A DNA stretch of 64,000 nucleotides from Burkholderiales bacterium (GCA_016703325.1 JADJCH010000028.1:35515-99514); one strand, 5' to 3'; positions 33,645 through 42,082 are shown, counted from the first letter of the stretch. Made by a program: numbers and translations. The notes: a model not told the origin generated them from the sequence alone.

Positions 33645-33659
33645 TACTGGGGTGCAGTA
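33645..33659. promoter_or_regulatory. FrmR/RcnR-type operator
   Basis: TACTGGGGTGCAGTA: TACT and AGTA arms around a G-rich core, the layout reported for RcnR/FrmR sites (TACT, six mostly G bases, one base, AGTA). It is 36 bases upstream of the frmR start codon, in the expected promoter position for the frmR-adhC-fghA operon. Confidence 0.75.
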
Positions 33660-33690
33660 TAGAGAACCTGCCGCCCGCCGGTGAAGGCGC

Positions 33691-34371
33691 TCAGCGCAGC
33701 TGCAGCGCCTCGGCGACCCGCAACAGGCTGTCCATCACCGTGACGCCGCTGGCCCGCACATCTTCGGCCGGTGCCAGCAGGTCCGGCACCATGATGACCC
33801 GGGCGCCGCTGGCCAGCCCGCCGCGCACACCGGTGTTGGAGTCCTCGAGCACCAGGCAGTCGGCGATCGGAATCTGCAGCAGTCGGGCGGCGGCCAGGTA
33901 GATGTCCGGCGCCGGTTTGCCGCGCGCCACCTCGTCCCCACCCACCAGGCCCTGCAGGCGTGGCCACACGCTCACGCCGTTGAGCTTGGCAATGGCTCGG
34001 GCGCGGCGTGTGGACGTCGCCACCGCGCGCCTCAGTCCCCGCTCGTCCAGCAGGTCGAGCAGCTCGTGCACACCGGGTTTGAGGTCAAAGCGCCCCGCAT
34101 CGATCGCCGCTTCATAACGCTGCCCGAACTCCGCCATGTGCGCCGCCACCGGAAAGTCCGCACCAAAGGCCTCGCAGACCACCTGGTAGCCGTCCTTCGA
34201 GTTCAGGCCCACCATCGCCATCGCCACCTCGTGGCTCCAGGGCAGGCCGAGGTGTTCACTGGTTTCGCGACCGATGGTGTAGGCGACCCGTTCGCTGTCC
34301 AGCAGCAGGCCGTCCATGTCGAAGAGGACGGCGCGCAGGGTGCTCAGGGCGGTCAAGGCGGCAGCAGGCAT
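33691..34371 (-). CDS. HAD-superfamily phosphatase (beta-phosphoglucomutase-like)
   Basis: 226 residues, HAD subfamily IA. Motif I is LFDMDGLLLDSE, motif II VATSTRRARA, motif III K in ARGKPAPDIYL, and motif IV VLEDSNTGVRGG. The cap domain lies between motifs I and II. It would dephosphorylate a small phosphorylated metabolite; the substrate cannot be read from the sequence. It is on the same strand as, and just upstream of, the frm operon, but with its own spacing. Confidence 0.85.
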   Translation of the reverse strand: MPAAALTALSTLRAVLFDMDGLLLDSERVAYTIGRETSEHLGLPWSHEVAMAMVGLNSKDGYQVVCEAFGADFPVAAHMAEFGQRYEAAIDAGRFDLKPGVHELLDLLDERGLRRAVATSTRRARAIAKLNGVSVWPRLQGLVGGDEVARGKPAPDIYLAAARLLQIPIADCLVLEDSNTGVRGGLASGARVIMVPDLLAPAEDVRASGVTVMDSLLRVAEALQLR

Positions 34372-34607
34372 GGACGATCGACGGGATGAAGCGGGACAGC
34401 CTGCAGTCTGCCGCAGACGACCGCAATCGGGTCCGGGTCCGGGTCCGGCCGAGGTGGCTGCTCCTCGCCGGTCCGCTGTAGCTGGTTGACGCGACGCGCG
34501 TCGCGCCCCTCGCAGAGCCGAAACGCTTGGTCACAAAATCTCGATATTAATTCAACCGGCTGGCCTTGCTCGAACGCCGCCAGAACCCCAGAAAGAGGGG
34601 ATATCGG

Positions 34608-34655
34608 ATGATCATTTGATCAATTCAGTGCCCTTCGCATTTACCAAATGATCGA
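34608..34655 (+). promoter_or_regulatory. Paired XylR/DmpR-like upstream activating sites
   Basis: Site 1, ATGATCATTTGATCAA (34608-34623), matches the palindrome TTGATCAATTGATCAA given for XylR/DmpR-type activators at 14 of 16 positions. Site 2, TTTACCAAATGATCGA (34640-34655), matches at 12 of 16. They are 32 bases apart, three helical turns, as in Pseudomonas aromatic promoters, and lie about 160-200 bases upstream of dmpK. They suggest phenol-dependent activation of the dmp operon by an NtrC-type activator that is not encoded in this window. Confidence 0.65.
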
Positions 34656-34787
34656 ATGCTGCACCGCAGTGCAGAAAAGTACCGCGGCGTGAGCCCGCGG
34701 GACGGGTGTCGAATGGACCTCGGGGGGCTGGTGTCCTCGGTGTTTTCCCTGAAATTATCGAGATTTTTAGCGGCGGGACCCAAATCA

Positions 34788-34802
34788 GGGAAGGTCATTG
34801 CA
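34788..34802 (+). promoter_or_regulatory. Candidate sigma-54 promoter for dmpK (weak)
   Basis: GG at 34788-34789 and GC at 34800-34801 are ten bases apart, and the -12 element reads ATTGCA. The -24 element (AGGGAA) is poor against TGGCAC. The predicted transcript would start within two or three bases of the dmpK ATG, which is unusual, so this is only a candidate supported by the upstream activator sites. Confidence 0.3.
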
Positions 34803-34814
34803 AACGGTGGGTCC

Positions 34815-35114
34815 ATGCAAGACCCTGCGCCTTTTGATCCTGCCCGCCGCTTCGTCCGCATCGTGGAAGAGCGGGCCGACGGCATGGTCGAGTTCCACTT
34901 TGCGGTGGGCGAACCTGAGCTGTTCGTCGAAATGATGCTGCCGTGCTCCGCGTTCGAGGAGTTCTGCGCCCATCAAGGCGTGCAGCCGACCCGCGAGGTG
35001 CTGCTGCCGGCCGAAAGCGGCGGTGAGGGGCAGTCCTGGACGCTGCATGACGCGCGCACCCAGCGCCTGGATCGCCATGGGCCGGGTGATCAGGTGGCCC
35101 CGCCCTCCGATTGA
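34815..35114 (+). CDS. dmpK: Phenol hydroxylase assembly protein
   Basis: 99 residues from ATG 34815 (MQDPAPFDPARRFVRIVEER); the open frame further upstream is not family-like. The core GMVEFHFAVGEPELFVEMMLP followed by FEEFC is characteristic of DmpK/PhK/P0. The protein is not part of the active hydroxylase but helps iron loading of the diiron oxygenase component. It is the first gene of dmpKLMNOP. Confidence 0.9.
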   Translation: MQDPAPFDPARRFVRIVEERADGMVEFHFAVGEPELFVEMMLPCSAFEEFCAHQGVQPTREVLLPAESGGEGQSWTLHDARTQRLDRHGPGDQVAPPSD

Positions 35115-35203
35115 GCCGCCGCGCCCCGTTGCACCGCGCTGCGTTGCGTCCCCACCCTTCGCAGACCCTTTCCTGACCCGAGCCACCGAGGAGACCACCC
35201 ACC

Positions 35204-36199
35204 ATGCAGATCGACCTTCGTACCGTCAGCATCACGCCGCTGCGGCAGACCTACGACCACATCGCTGCCCGCCTGGGCGGGGACAAGGCCGCCTCTCGCT
35301 ACATCGAGGCGACGATGGACGTGCAGGCCAGCGCCAACTTCCATTACCGCCCGACCTGGGACCCGGAACACGAGATCTTCGACCCCTCGCGCACGAAGAT
35401 CACGATGAAGGACTGGTACGCCTTCAAGGATCCGCGCCAGCTCTACTACGGTACCTACACCCAGGCCCGCGCGCGCATGCAGGAGACGGCGGAGGCGGAC
35501 TTCGACTTCGTCGAGACCCGCGGGCTGGCCGAAGGTTTTGACGACGCAGCGCGCCGCACCGCGCTGGATTTCTACGTGCCGCTGCGCCATGTGGCCTGGG
35601 GCGCGAACATGAACGGCGCCTCCATGTGCGCCTACGGTTACGGCACCGCCATCACCCAGCCCTGCCTGTACGCCGGCATGGACCAGCTGGGCATCGCCCA
35701 GTACCTCACCCGGCTGGGCCTGCTGATGGGCCAGAGTGGTGACCTGGAGGCCGGCAAGCAGGCCTGGCTGGAAGCGCCGGCCTGGCAGGGTCTGCGCCGC
35801 TATGTCGAGGACACCTTCGTGCTGAAGGACTGGTTCGAGCTCTACGTGGCGCAGAACGTGGTGCTCGACGGCCTGCTCTTCGCGCTGGCCTACGGCGAGG
35901 TGGACCGGGCCCTGAATGCCAAAGCCGGCCCGACGGTGTCGATGCTCACGCGCTTCCAGGCCGAGTGGTTCCAGGACCACTGCAAGTGGGTGGATGCGGT
36001 GCTCAAGACCGCGGCGGCCGAAAACCCGGAGAACAAGGCCCTGCTGCAGCAGTGGATCGCCGCCTGGCGCGCCCCTGCCGACGAGGCGCTGGCACCGCTG
36101 GCCAGCCTGGCGCTGGGCGACGGCGCAGCGGCGGCCATGGAGCGGGTGAATGCCCTGCTGAACGCCCGCCTGGCCAAGGCCGGTCTGGCCGCCGCCTGA
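35204..36199 (+). CDS. dmpL: Phenol hydroxylase beta subunit of the oxygenase
   Basis: 331 residues, ferritin-like beta subunit of the multicomponent phenol hydroxylase (P1). It starts MQIDLRTVSITPLRQTYDH and contains YRPTWDPEHEIFDP and MKDWYAFKDPRQLYYGTYTQAR, typical of this subunit; it lacks the metal-binding ExxH motifs as expected. With DmpN and DmpO it forms the hydroxylase dimer. A GGAG site precedes its ATG. Confidence 0.93.
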   Translation: MQIDLRTVSITPLRQTYDHIAARLGGDKAASRYIEATMDVQASANFHYRPTWDPEHEIFDPSRTKITMKDWYAFKDPRQLYYGTYTQARARMQETAEADFDFVETRGLAEGFDDAARRTALDFYVPLRHVAWGANMNGASMCAYGYGTAITQPCLYAGMDQLGIAQYLTRLGLLMGQSGDLEAGKQAWLEAPAWQGLRRYVEDTFVLKDWFELYVAQNVVLDGLLFALAYGEVDRALNAKAGPTVSMLTRFQAEWFQDHCKWVDAVLKTAAAENPENKALLQQWIAAWRAPADEALAPLASLALGDGAAAAMERVNALLNARLAKAGLAAA

Positions 36200-36227
36200 C
36201 CCGATCCAACCTCACGGAGCAAACCGA

Positions 36228-36497
36228 ATGTCGAACGTTTTCATTGCGTTCCAGAAGAACGAGGAAAGCCGCTGCATCGTCGAGGCCATCCTGGCCGACA
36301 ACCCCGATGCGGTGATCAACGAACAACCCGCCATGGTCAAGGTCGACGTGCCCGGCCGGCTGGTGATCCGCCGCGAGACGGTGGAAGAGCAGATGGGCCG
36401 CGACTTTGACCTGCAGGAACTGCACGTCAACCTGATCACGATGTCCGGTCACGTGGACGAGACCGACGACGAGTTCGCCCTTTCCTGGAAGAACTGA
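36228..36497 (+). CDS. dmpM: Phenol hydroxylase effector (regulatory) protein
   Basis: 89 residues, the MmoB/DmpM-type coupling protein: MSNVFIAFQKNEESRCIVEAILADNPDAVI at the start and GRDFDLQELHVNLITMSGHV later. It carries no cofactor; it binds the oxygenase and is needed for efficient turnover. It lies 28 bases after dmpL and 10 bases before dmpN. Confidence 0.93.
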   Translation: MSNVFIAFQKNEESRCIVEAILADNPDAVINEQPAMVKVDVPGRLVIRRETVEEQMGRDFDLQELHVNLITMSGHVDETDDEFALSWKN

Positions 36498-36507
36498 GGA
36501 GACACCC

Positions 36508-38055
36508 ATGGACATGAAAGTCAGCAAGAAGCTGGGCCTGAAGGAACGCTACAACCTGATGACCCGGGACCTGGCGTGGACGCCCACCTACCAGGCCGTG
36601 CAGGACGTGTACCCCTACGTTGAGTACGAGGGCATCAAGATCCACGACTGGGACAAGTTCGAGGATCCCTTCCGCATGACGATGGACGCCTACTGGAAGT
36701 ACCAGGCGGAGAAGGAGAAGAAGCTCTACGCGATCATCGACGCGTTCAACCAGAACAACGGCCACCTCGGGCTGACCGATGCGCGCTACATCAACTCGCT
36801 CAAGCTGTTCCTGACGGGTGTGTCGCCGCTGGAGTACATGGCGCACCGCGGCTTCGCGCATGTCGGCCGCGCCTTCCCCGGCGCCGGCCCGCGTGTGGCC
36901 TGCCTGATGCAGAGCCTGGACGAGATCCGCCACTCCCAGACGCAGATCCACAGCCTGTCGAACTACAACAAGTTCTACAACGGCTTCCAGAACTGGCGCC
37001 ACCAGCACGATCGGGTCTGGTACCTGTCGGTGCCCAAGTCGTTCTTCGACGACGCGATCACGGCAGGGCCCTTCGAGTACATGATCGCGATCGGCTTCGC
37101 GTTCGAGTACGTGCTGACCAACCTGCTGTTCGTGCCCTTCATCTCGGGAGCGGCCTACAACGGCGACATGGGGGCGATGGCCTTCGGCTTCTCGGCGCAG
37201 TCCGACGAGTCGCGCCACATGACGCTGGGCCTGGAGATCATCAAGTTCATCCTGGAACAGGACCCGGACAACCTGCCGATCGTGCAGGCCTGGATCGACA
37301 AGTGGTTCTGGCGCGGCTACCGGGTGCTCACCCTGGTGGCGATGATGATGGACTACATGCTCCCGAAGAAGGTCATGAGCTGGAAGGAGGCCTGGGAGAT
37401 CTACGCCGAGCAGAACGGCGGGGCGCTGTTCGCCGACCTGGCGCGTTACGGCATCAAGGTGCCCAAGGGCTGGGAGCAGGCCTGCAAGGACAAGGAGCAC
37501 CTGTCGCACCAGGCCTGGGCGGTGTTCTACAACTACGGCGCGGCCGCGCCCTTCCACACCTGGGCGCCCAGCGAGAAGGACATGGAGTGGCTGTCGGCCA
37601 AGTACCCCGACACCTTCGACAAGTACTACCGCCCGCGCTACGAGCACTGGGCCAAGGAGGCTGCGGAGGGCCGTCGGTTCTACAACACGACGCTGCCGAT
37701 GCTCTGCCAGACCTGCCAGGTCCCGATGTTCTTCACCGAGCCGGACGATCCCACCCAGATCGCCTACCGGGAGAGCACCTACCACGGCATGAAATACCAC
37801 ACCTGCTCGGACGGCTGCAAGGCGATCTTCGACAACGAGCCGGAGAAGTACATCCAGAGCTGGTTGCCGGTGCAGCAGATCTACCAGGGCAACTGCTTCA
37901 CGCCGGAGGCCAACCCCGGTGCACCGGACTTCAACCCGCTGATGGAAGTGCTGAAGTGGTACCGCATGGAGTTCGGCCGCGACAACCTCGACTACGAGGG
38001 TTCGCCCGACCAGAAGAACTTCAACGCCTGGAAGCAGGCGGCCACCGGCAACTGA
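36508..38055 (+). CDS. dmpN: Phenol hydroxylase alpha subunit (diiron oxygenase)
   Basis: 515 residues. The diiron ligands are visible: E109 (SPLEYM), E139 and H142 (DEIRH), E200 (FAFEYV), E234 and H237 (DESRH). A C-terminal YHS-like zinc segment follows (LCQTCQVPMFF...YHTCSDGCKAIFDNEPEKYI). It hydroxylates phenol and methylphenols to catechols with O2 and electrons from DmpP. Length and motif spacing are normal for the family. Confidence 0.95.
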   Translation: MDMKVSKKLGLKERYNLMTRDLAWTPTYQAVQDVYPYVEYEGIKIHDWDKFEDPFRMTMDAYWKYQAEKEKKLYAIIDAFNQNNGHLGLTDARYINSLKLFLTGVSPLEYMAHRGFAHVGRAFPGAGPRVACLMQSLDEIRHSQTQIHSLSNYNKFYNGFQNWRHQHDRVWYLSVPKSFFDDAITAGPFEYMIAIGFAFEYVLTNLLFVPFISGAAYNGDMGAMAFGFSAQSDESRHMTLGLEIIKFILEQDPDNLPIVQAWIDKWFWRGYRVLTLVAMMMDYMLPKKVMSWKEAWEIYAEQNGGALFADLARYGIKVPKGWEQACKDKEHLSHQAWAVFYNYGAAAPFHTWAPSEKDMEWLSAKYPDTFDKYYRPRYEHWAKEAAEGRRFYNTTLPMLCQTCQVPMFFTEPDDPTQIAYRESTYHGMKYHTCSDGCKAIFDNEPEKYIQSWLPVQQIYQGNCFTPEANPGAPDFNPLMEVLKWYRMEFGRDNLDYEGSPDQKNFNAWKQAATGN

Positions 38056-38142
38056 GCCGCTCTTCCTGCCGACCCCTGTCCACCCGCGGTGGCCGGACGC
38101 TGACAGGCGTTCCGGCACCCGCCGATTTCACGGAGACATTCC

Positions 38143-38499
38143 ATGGCTGTGACTGCCATCGGCAAATACGAATTTGCCCCCAAGGATCCCGTCGAGAAGT
38201 TTCCCGCCCCGCTGCTGTTCGTCGGCTGGGAGGATCACCTGATGTTCTGCGCGCCCTTTGCGGTGCCCTTCCCGCCCACGTTGAAGTTCGGCGACATGTG
38301 CCGCGGCGCCTTTCCGGGCATCTTTGGCGCCCACCCGGAGTTCGCCCAGATCGACTGGGACCGCGCCGAGTGGTTCAAGTCCGGCCAGCCCTGGCAACCT
38401 GACCACGACAAGAGCCTGGCCGAAAACGGCCTGGGTCACAAGGACGTGATCCGCTTCCGCACGCCCGGGCTGACGGGCTTCCAGGGCTCCTGCAGCTGA
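38143..38499 (+). CDS. dmpO: Phenol hydroxylase gamma subunit
   Basis: 118 residues, starting MAVTAIGKYEFAPKDPVEKFP; typical stretches are LLFVGWEDHLMFCAPFA and YPxIFGAHPEF-like FPGIFGAHPEFAQIDW. It is the third subunit (P4) of the oxygenase component. 88 bases separate it from dmpN, and a hairpin repeat region separates it from dmpP. Confidence 0.93.
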   Translation: MAVTAIGKYEFAPKDPVEKFPAPLLFVGWEDHLMFCAPFAVPFPPTLKFGDMCRGAFPGIFGAHPEFAQIDWDRAEWFKSGQPWQPDHDKSLAENGLGHKDVIRFRTPGLTGFQGSCS

Positions 38500-38514
38500 G
38501 GCCTCTGGCTTGAG

Positions 38515-38625
38515 CCCCTACCCCCTCGTGGGGGAGGGGTTGGGGAGGGGGCAGCGCAGGCCCGGCTCTCGACCAGGAATCCTGCCCTCACCCCCTGCCC
38601 CTCTCCCAAAAGATGGGAGAGGGGA
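38515..38625. repeat. Two GC-rich hairpin repeats between dmpO and dmpP
   Basis: CCCCTACCCCC-TCGT-GGGGGAGGGG at about 38515-38540 and CCCCTCTCCC-(AAAAGAT)-GGGAGAGGGG at about 38599-38624. The second belongs to a dispersed family seen again at 44222, 50032 and 53846. They would form strong hairpins in the operon transcript and may attenuate or stabilise its 3' part. Confidence 0.8.
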
Positions 38626-38647
38626 GAAGACATCACCACCACTTGCC

Positions 38648-39706
38648 ATGTCCTATTCGCTGACCATCGAACCGCTCGGCCAGACCCTGGAGGTCGAGGA
38701 GGGCCAGACCATCCTCGACGCCGCGCTGCGCGCCGGCATCTACCTGCCGCATGCCTGCTGCCACGGGCTCTGCGCCACCTGCAAGGTGAGCGTCACCGAC
38801 GGCGAGATCGACCATGGCGAGGCCTCCAACTTCGCGCTGATGGACTATGAGCGCGAGGAAGGTCAGTGCCTGGCCTGTTGTGCGACGCTGCAGTCCGATG
38901 TCGTGATCGAAGCCGAGATCGAAGCCGACGACGACGCCCGCAACCTGCCGGTGCGCGACTTCCCCGGCACGGTCAACCGCATCGAGGCGCTCACGCCCAC
39001 CATCAAGGGCCTGTGGATCACGCTGGACGAGCCGATGGACTTCCAGGCCGGCCAGTACATCAACCTGGAGCTGCCTTCAGGACAAGGGTCCAGGGCCTTC
39101 TCGCTGGCCAACGCACCGCAGCAGGCCGTTGAGGTCGAGCTGAACATCCGCCTCGTGCCGGGCGGGCAGGCCACCACCTGGGTGCACCAGTCGCTGAAGG
39201 TGGGTGACCGGGTGAAGCTGGCGGGGCCCTACGGGCGCTTCTTCGTGCGCAAGTCGGCCGGCATGCCCTCGCTGTTCCTGGCCGGCGGCTCCGGGCTGTC
39301 GAGCCCCAAGTCGATGATCCTGGACCTGCTCGCCGAGGGTTCCACACTGCCGATGACCCTGGTCTACGGTGCACGCAACCGCGCCGAGCTCTACGACCAC
39401 GACTTGTTCGTGAAGCTGGCGGCGGAGAACGCGACCTTCACCTACGTGCCGGCGCTGTCGGACGAGCCGGCCGACTCCGGCTGGTCGGGCTTCCGGGGTT
39501 TTGTGCACGACGCCGCCAAGGCGCACTTCGACAACGACTTCCGCGGCCGCAAGGCCTACCTCTGCGGCCCGCCGATCATGATCGATGCCTGCATCACCAC
39601 GCTGATGCAGGGCCGGCTGTTCGAGCGCGACATCTACACCGAGAAGTTCATCTCGGCCGCCGATGCCGCCCAGCAGATGCGCAGCCCCCTGTTCAAACGG
39701 ATCTGA
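38648..39706 (+). CDS. dmpP: Phenol hydroxylase reductase (P5)
   Basis: 352 residues from ATG 38648. An N-terminal plant-type ferredoxin domain has ACCHGLCATCKV and a distal CLACC; then an FAD domain (AFSLANAP) and an NAD domain (FLAGGSGLSSPKSMI, YLCGPPIMIDACITTL). It passes electrons from NADH through FAD and the 2Fe-2S centre to DmpN. Its last 14 bases overlap the 3' end of the convergent LysR gene. Confidence 0.95.
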   Translation: MSYSLTIEPLGQTLEVEEGQTILDAALRAGIYLPHACCHGLCATCKVSVTDGEIDHGEASNFALMDYEREEGQCLACCATLQSDVVIEAEIEADDDARNLPVRDFPGTVNRIEALTPTIKGLWITLDEPMDFQAGQYINLELPSGQGSRAFSLANAPQQAVEVELNIRLVPGGQATTWVHQSLKVGDRVKLAGPYGRFFVRKSAGMPSLFLAGGSGLSSPKSMILDLLAEGSTLPMTLVYGARNRAELYDHDLFVKLAAENATFTYVPALSDEPADSGWSGFRGFVHDAAKAHFDNDFRGRKAYLCGPPIMIDACITTLMQGRLFERDIYTEKFISAADAAQQMRSPLFKRI

Positions 39707-40607
39707 CACCTTTCGCCGACGGGTTGCGCGCAAAGTCATGCACCACCTCCAGGAAGGCCGCCAGCACCGGCGACGCGTCGCCGCGCCGATACAGGCAGCT
39801 CAGCTCCACGCTGCGCAGGTGGCGGCTGGCCAGCGGGCGGAAGGCCACCCCCGGCAACCGCAGGCTGGTGGCCGACTGCGTCGTGATCGCCAGGCCGAAA
39901 CCGCTGGCCACCAGCGCCACGGCGGTGAGCACGTCCTCCACCTCCTGTTCGACGCGCAGGGCAACCGCTTCGGCGCGGAAGGCCTCGACGATCTCCTGCG
40001 CCAGCCCCCGCATCGGGATGTTGGGGTAGAGGATCATCGGCAGCCCGTCGAGTTCGCTCAGCGGGATGCTGGGCCGCACCGCCAGCGGGTGTCCGTCGGG
40101 CATCGCTACCACCAGCGGTTCGCGCAGGATGGGTTCGATGACCAACCCGTCCTCCTGCGGCACCAGGCGGTTGAAGCCCACCGACAGGCGCCGCTCGTGC
40201 AGGGCCTGCAGCTGCTCGGCCTTGGTGAGGTTGTGCAGCTTGATCTTCACCTCCGGGCGCTCGGCGTGGAAACGCGCCAGCATGCGCGGGATCACGTCCA
40301 GCACGCCGGAGCCGAACAGGCCCACGTCGAGCTGGCCGATCAGCCCCTGGCCGGCCCGTTTGGTGCGATCGCGGGCGCGCTGCGCCAGGGCGAGCAGGTT
40401 GGGCACCTCGTCGAGCAGGGTCTGGCCGGCTTCGGTCAGCTCCACCCCCTTGGGTGTGCGCAGGAAGAGCACGGTGTCGAGTTCCTCCTCCAACGCCCTG
40501 ATCTGCCGCGACAGCGGCGGCTGGGCCATGTGCAGCCGTTCGGCGGCGCGGCCGAAGTTGCGTTCCTCCGCCACGGCGAGGAAGTAGCGCATGTCGCGAA
40601 GGTCCAT
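39693..40607 (-). CDS. LysR-type regulator inside the phenol operon
   Basis: 304 residues from ATG 40605-40607 (MDLRDMRYFLAVAEERNFGRAAERLH...), with a standard LysR HTH and a CatR/BenM-like effector domain. It lies antisense between dmpP and dmpQ, as do LysR genes (for example aphT) in some Comamonadaceae phenol clusters. It probably controls the divergent dmpQ-B-C... meta-pathway operon in response to an aromatic acid or ring-cleavage product, through the T-N11-A box 41 bases upstream of its start. Confidence 0.88.
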   Translation of the reverse strand: MDLRDMRYFLAVAEERNFGRAAERLHMAQPPLSRQIRALEEELDTVLFLRTPKGVELTEAGQTLLDEVPNLLALAQRARDRTKRAGQGLIGQLDVGLFGSGVLDVIPRMLARFHAERPEVKIKLHNLTKAEQLQALHERRLSVGFNRLVPQEDGLVIEPILREPLVVAMPDGHPLAVRPSIPLSELDGLPMILYPNIPMRGLAQEIVEAFRAEAVALRVEQEVEDVLTAVALVASGFGLAITTQSATSLRLPGVAFRPLASRHLRSVELSCLYRRGDASPVLAAFLEVVHDFARNPSAKGVRSV

Positions 40608-40647
40608 CTCGATCGCTCCGCCGGCCAGCTTGCCGGGCGTCAATTCA

Positions 40648-40662
40648 ATACCGAGATGGTAT
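40648..40662. promoter_or_regulatory. LysR-type binding box
   Basis: ATACC-GAGAT-GGTAT, an inverted repeat that contains T-N11-A, the LysR consensus. A weaker relative (GGTAT-N5-AGTAT) follows at about 40679-40693. Both lie in the 181-base divergent gap between the LysR gene and dmpQ, where autorepression and activation of the meta operon are expected. Confidence 0.65.
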
Positions 40663-40788
40663 CGACATTGCCCAATCCGGTATTGGACAGTATCGACTGC
40701 GGGTTCCATCATGCCGGCCACTCACCCACTTTGACCGCACCGAACGAGCTGGCGGCACCCTGGGATGGGATCGACGAGGAGACAGGTT

Positions 40789-41133
40789 GTGGTTCGGTTT
40801 GATGTCCTGATCGAAGACACCGGTGAAACCTACCGCTGCGCCGAGACACGCTCGCTGCTGGAGGGCATGGAAGCCCTCGGCCGCAAGGGCATCCCGGTGG
40901 GCTGCCGCAACGGCGGCTGCGGTGTGTGCAAGGTGCAGGTCACCAGCGGCAGCTACGTGTCGCGGGTGATGAGCCGGGAGCACGTGAGCGAGGATGACGA
41001 ACGCGAAGGCCGGGTGCTGGCCTGCCGCGTGCGCCCCTGCAGCGATGTGCACCTGACGGTGATCGGAAAGATGAAAAAGAGCGTCGTCCGCAGGGTTGAG
41101 ACGGCCGACGCCCCCACTTCCCACTCAACCTGA
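40789..41133 (+). CDS. dmpQ: Chloroplast-type 2Fe-2S ferredoxin (DmpQ/XylT-like)
   Basis: 114 residues from GTG 40789, preferred over ATG 40765 because GAGGAG lies just upstream at ferredoxin-typical distance. The iron-sulfur Cys set is GCRNGGCGVCKV plus LACRVRP. XylT-like ferredoxins reactivate catechol 2,3-dioxygenase by reducing its oxidised iron, and dmpB follows immediately. Confidence 0.9.
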   Translation: MVRFDVLIEDTGETYRCAETRSLLEGMEALGRKGIPVGCRNGGCGVCKVQVTSGSYVSRVMSREHVSEDDEREGRVLACRVRPCSDVHLTVIGKMKKSVVRRVETADAPTSHST

Positions 41134-41155
41134 TCTGATCAAGAAGGAGACCGAA

Positions 41156-42082
41156 ATGGCAATGACTGGTGTGCTGCGTCCGGGCCACGCGGTGGTGCGT
41201 GTGCTGGACCTGGACGAGTCGGTGAAGTTCTACACCGACGTGATGGGACTGAAGGAAACCGGGCGCGACAACTCGGGCCGCGTCTACTTCAAGTGCAACG
41301 ATGAACGCGACCACAACAGCTTCATCATCCGCAAGGCCGACCGCGCGGGCATGGACTGCTTCGGCTTCAAGGTGGCCGGCCAGGCCGCCCTCGCGGAACT
41401 GGAAGGCAACCTGCGCAACCTCGGCGTGACCACCGAGCGCGTGGCCGCCGGCGAGATGCTGGAAACCGGCGAGCGCGTGCGCTTCAAGGTGCCCACCGGC
41501 CACACCATCGAGCTCTACGCCGAGAAGAGCGACGTGGGCAATGGCCTGGGTTATGTCGACCCGGAGGCCTGGCTGGAGAACCAGAAGGGCATCAACCCGG
41601 TGCGCATGGACCACTGCCTGATGTATGGCGGCGACATCGACGGCACCCGCAAGATCTTCGAAGAGGCCCTGGGCTTCTCGCTGGTCGAGCGCGTCAAGCT
41701 CGAGGACGGCACCACCGACCTGGCCACCTGGCTGACCTGCTCGCACAAGGCGCACGACATCGCGATGGTGCGCCATGCCGAGGACGACAAGCTGCACCAC
41801 GTCAGCTTCCTGCTCGACACCTGGGAGCAGGTGCTGCGTGCGGCGGACATCATGTCGATGCACCGCGTGTCGATCGACATCGGCCCGACCCGCCACGGCA
41901 TCACCCGCGGCACGACGATCTACTTCTTCGATCCGTCGGGCAACCGCATGGAGACCTTCTGCGGCGGCTACCAGTGGTATCCGGACATGCAGCCGACCAC
42001 CTGGACCTGGGAGGAAGTGGGCCGCGGGATCTTCTATCACGACCGCAAGCTGAATCCGACGTTCCTGAGTGTCGTGACCTGA
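41156..42082 (+). CDS. dmpB: Catechol 2,3-dioxygenase
   Basis: 308 residues from ATG 41156 with AAGGAG just upstream. It is an extradiol dioxygenase of two vicinal-oxygen-chelate modules. Iron ligands correspond to H153 (VRMDHCLMY), the His of LHHVSF (214/215) and E266 (NRMETFCGGY). It opens catechol or methylcatechols to 2-hydroxymuconic semialdehydes. Length matches XylE/DmpB (307). Confidence 0.95.
   Translation: MAMTGVLRPGHAVVRVLDLDESVKFYTDVMGLKETGRDNSGRVYFKCNDERDHNSFIIRKADRAGMDCFGFKVAGQAALAELEGNLRNLGVTTERVAAGEMLETGERVRFKVPTGHTIELYAEKSDVGNGLGYVDPEAWLENQKGINPVRMDHCLMYGGDIDGTRKIFEEALGFSLVERVKLEDGTTDLATWLTCSHKAHDIAMVRHAEDDKLHHVSFLLDTWEQVLRAADIMSMHRVSIDIGPTRHGITRGTTIYFFDPSGNRMETFCGGYQWYPDMQPTTWTWEEVGRGIFYHDRKLNPTFLSVVT

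Larger units (their letters stand above)
34372..34814. other. Long control region between the HAD gene and dmpK
   Basis: 443 bases separating divergent genes. It contains a GGGTCC triplet repeat (about 34431-34451), an unusually AT-rich central part (34530-34660) with two XylR/DmpR-like activator sites, and a possible -24/-12 promoter just before dmpK. No ORF of its own is supported. Confidence 0.6.

Noticed and set aside
31256..33967. 903-codon minus-strand frame across fghA, frmA and frmR
   Set aside because: A shadow of three well-supported genes in another frame; Arg/Gly/Pro-rich, as is typical of GC-rich antisense frames.
34721..34728. GG-N10-GC at 34715-34728 as the dmpK sigma-54 promoter
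   Set aside because: The -12 element is GGGC without the conserved T, so it is weaker than the candidate at 34788.
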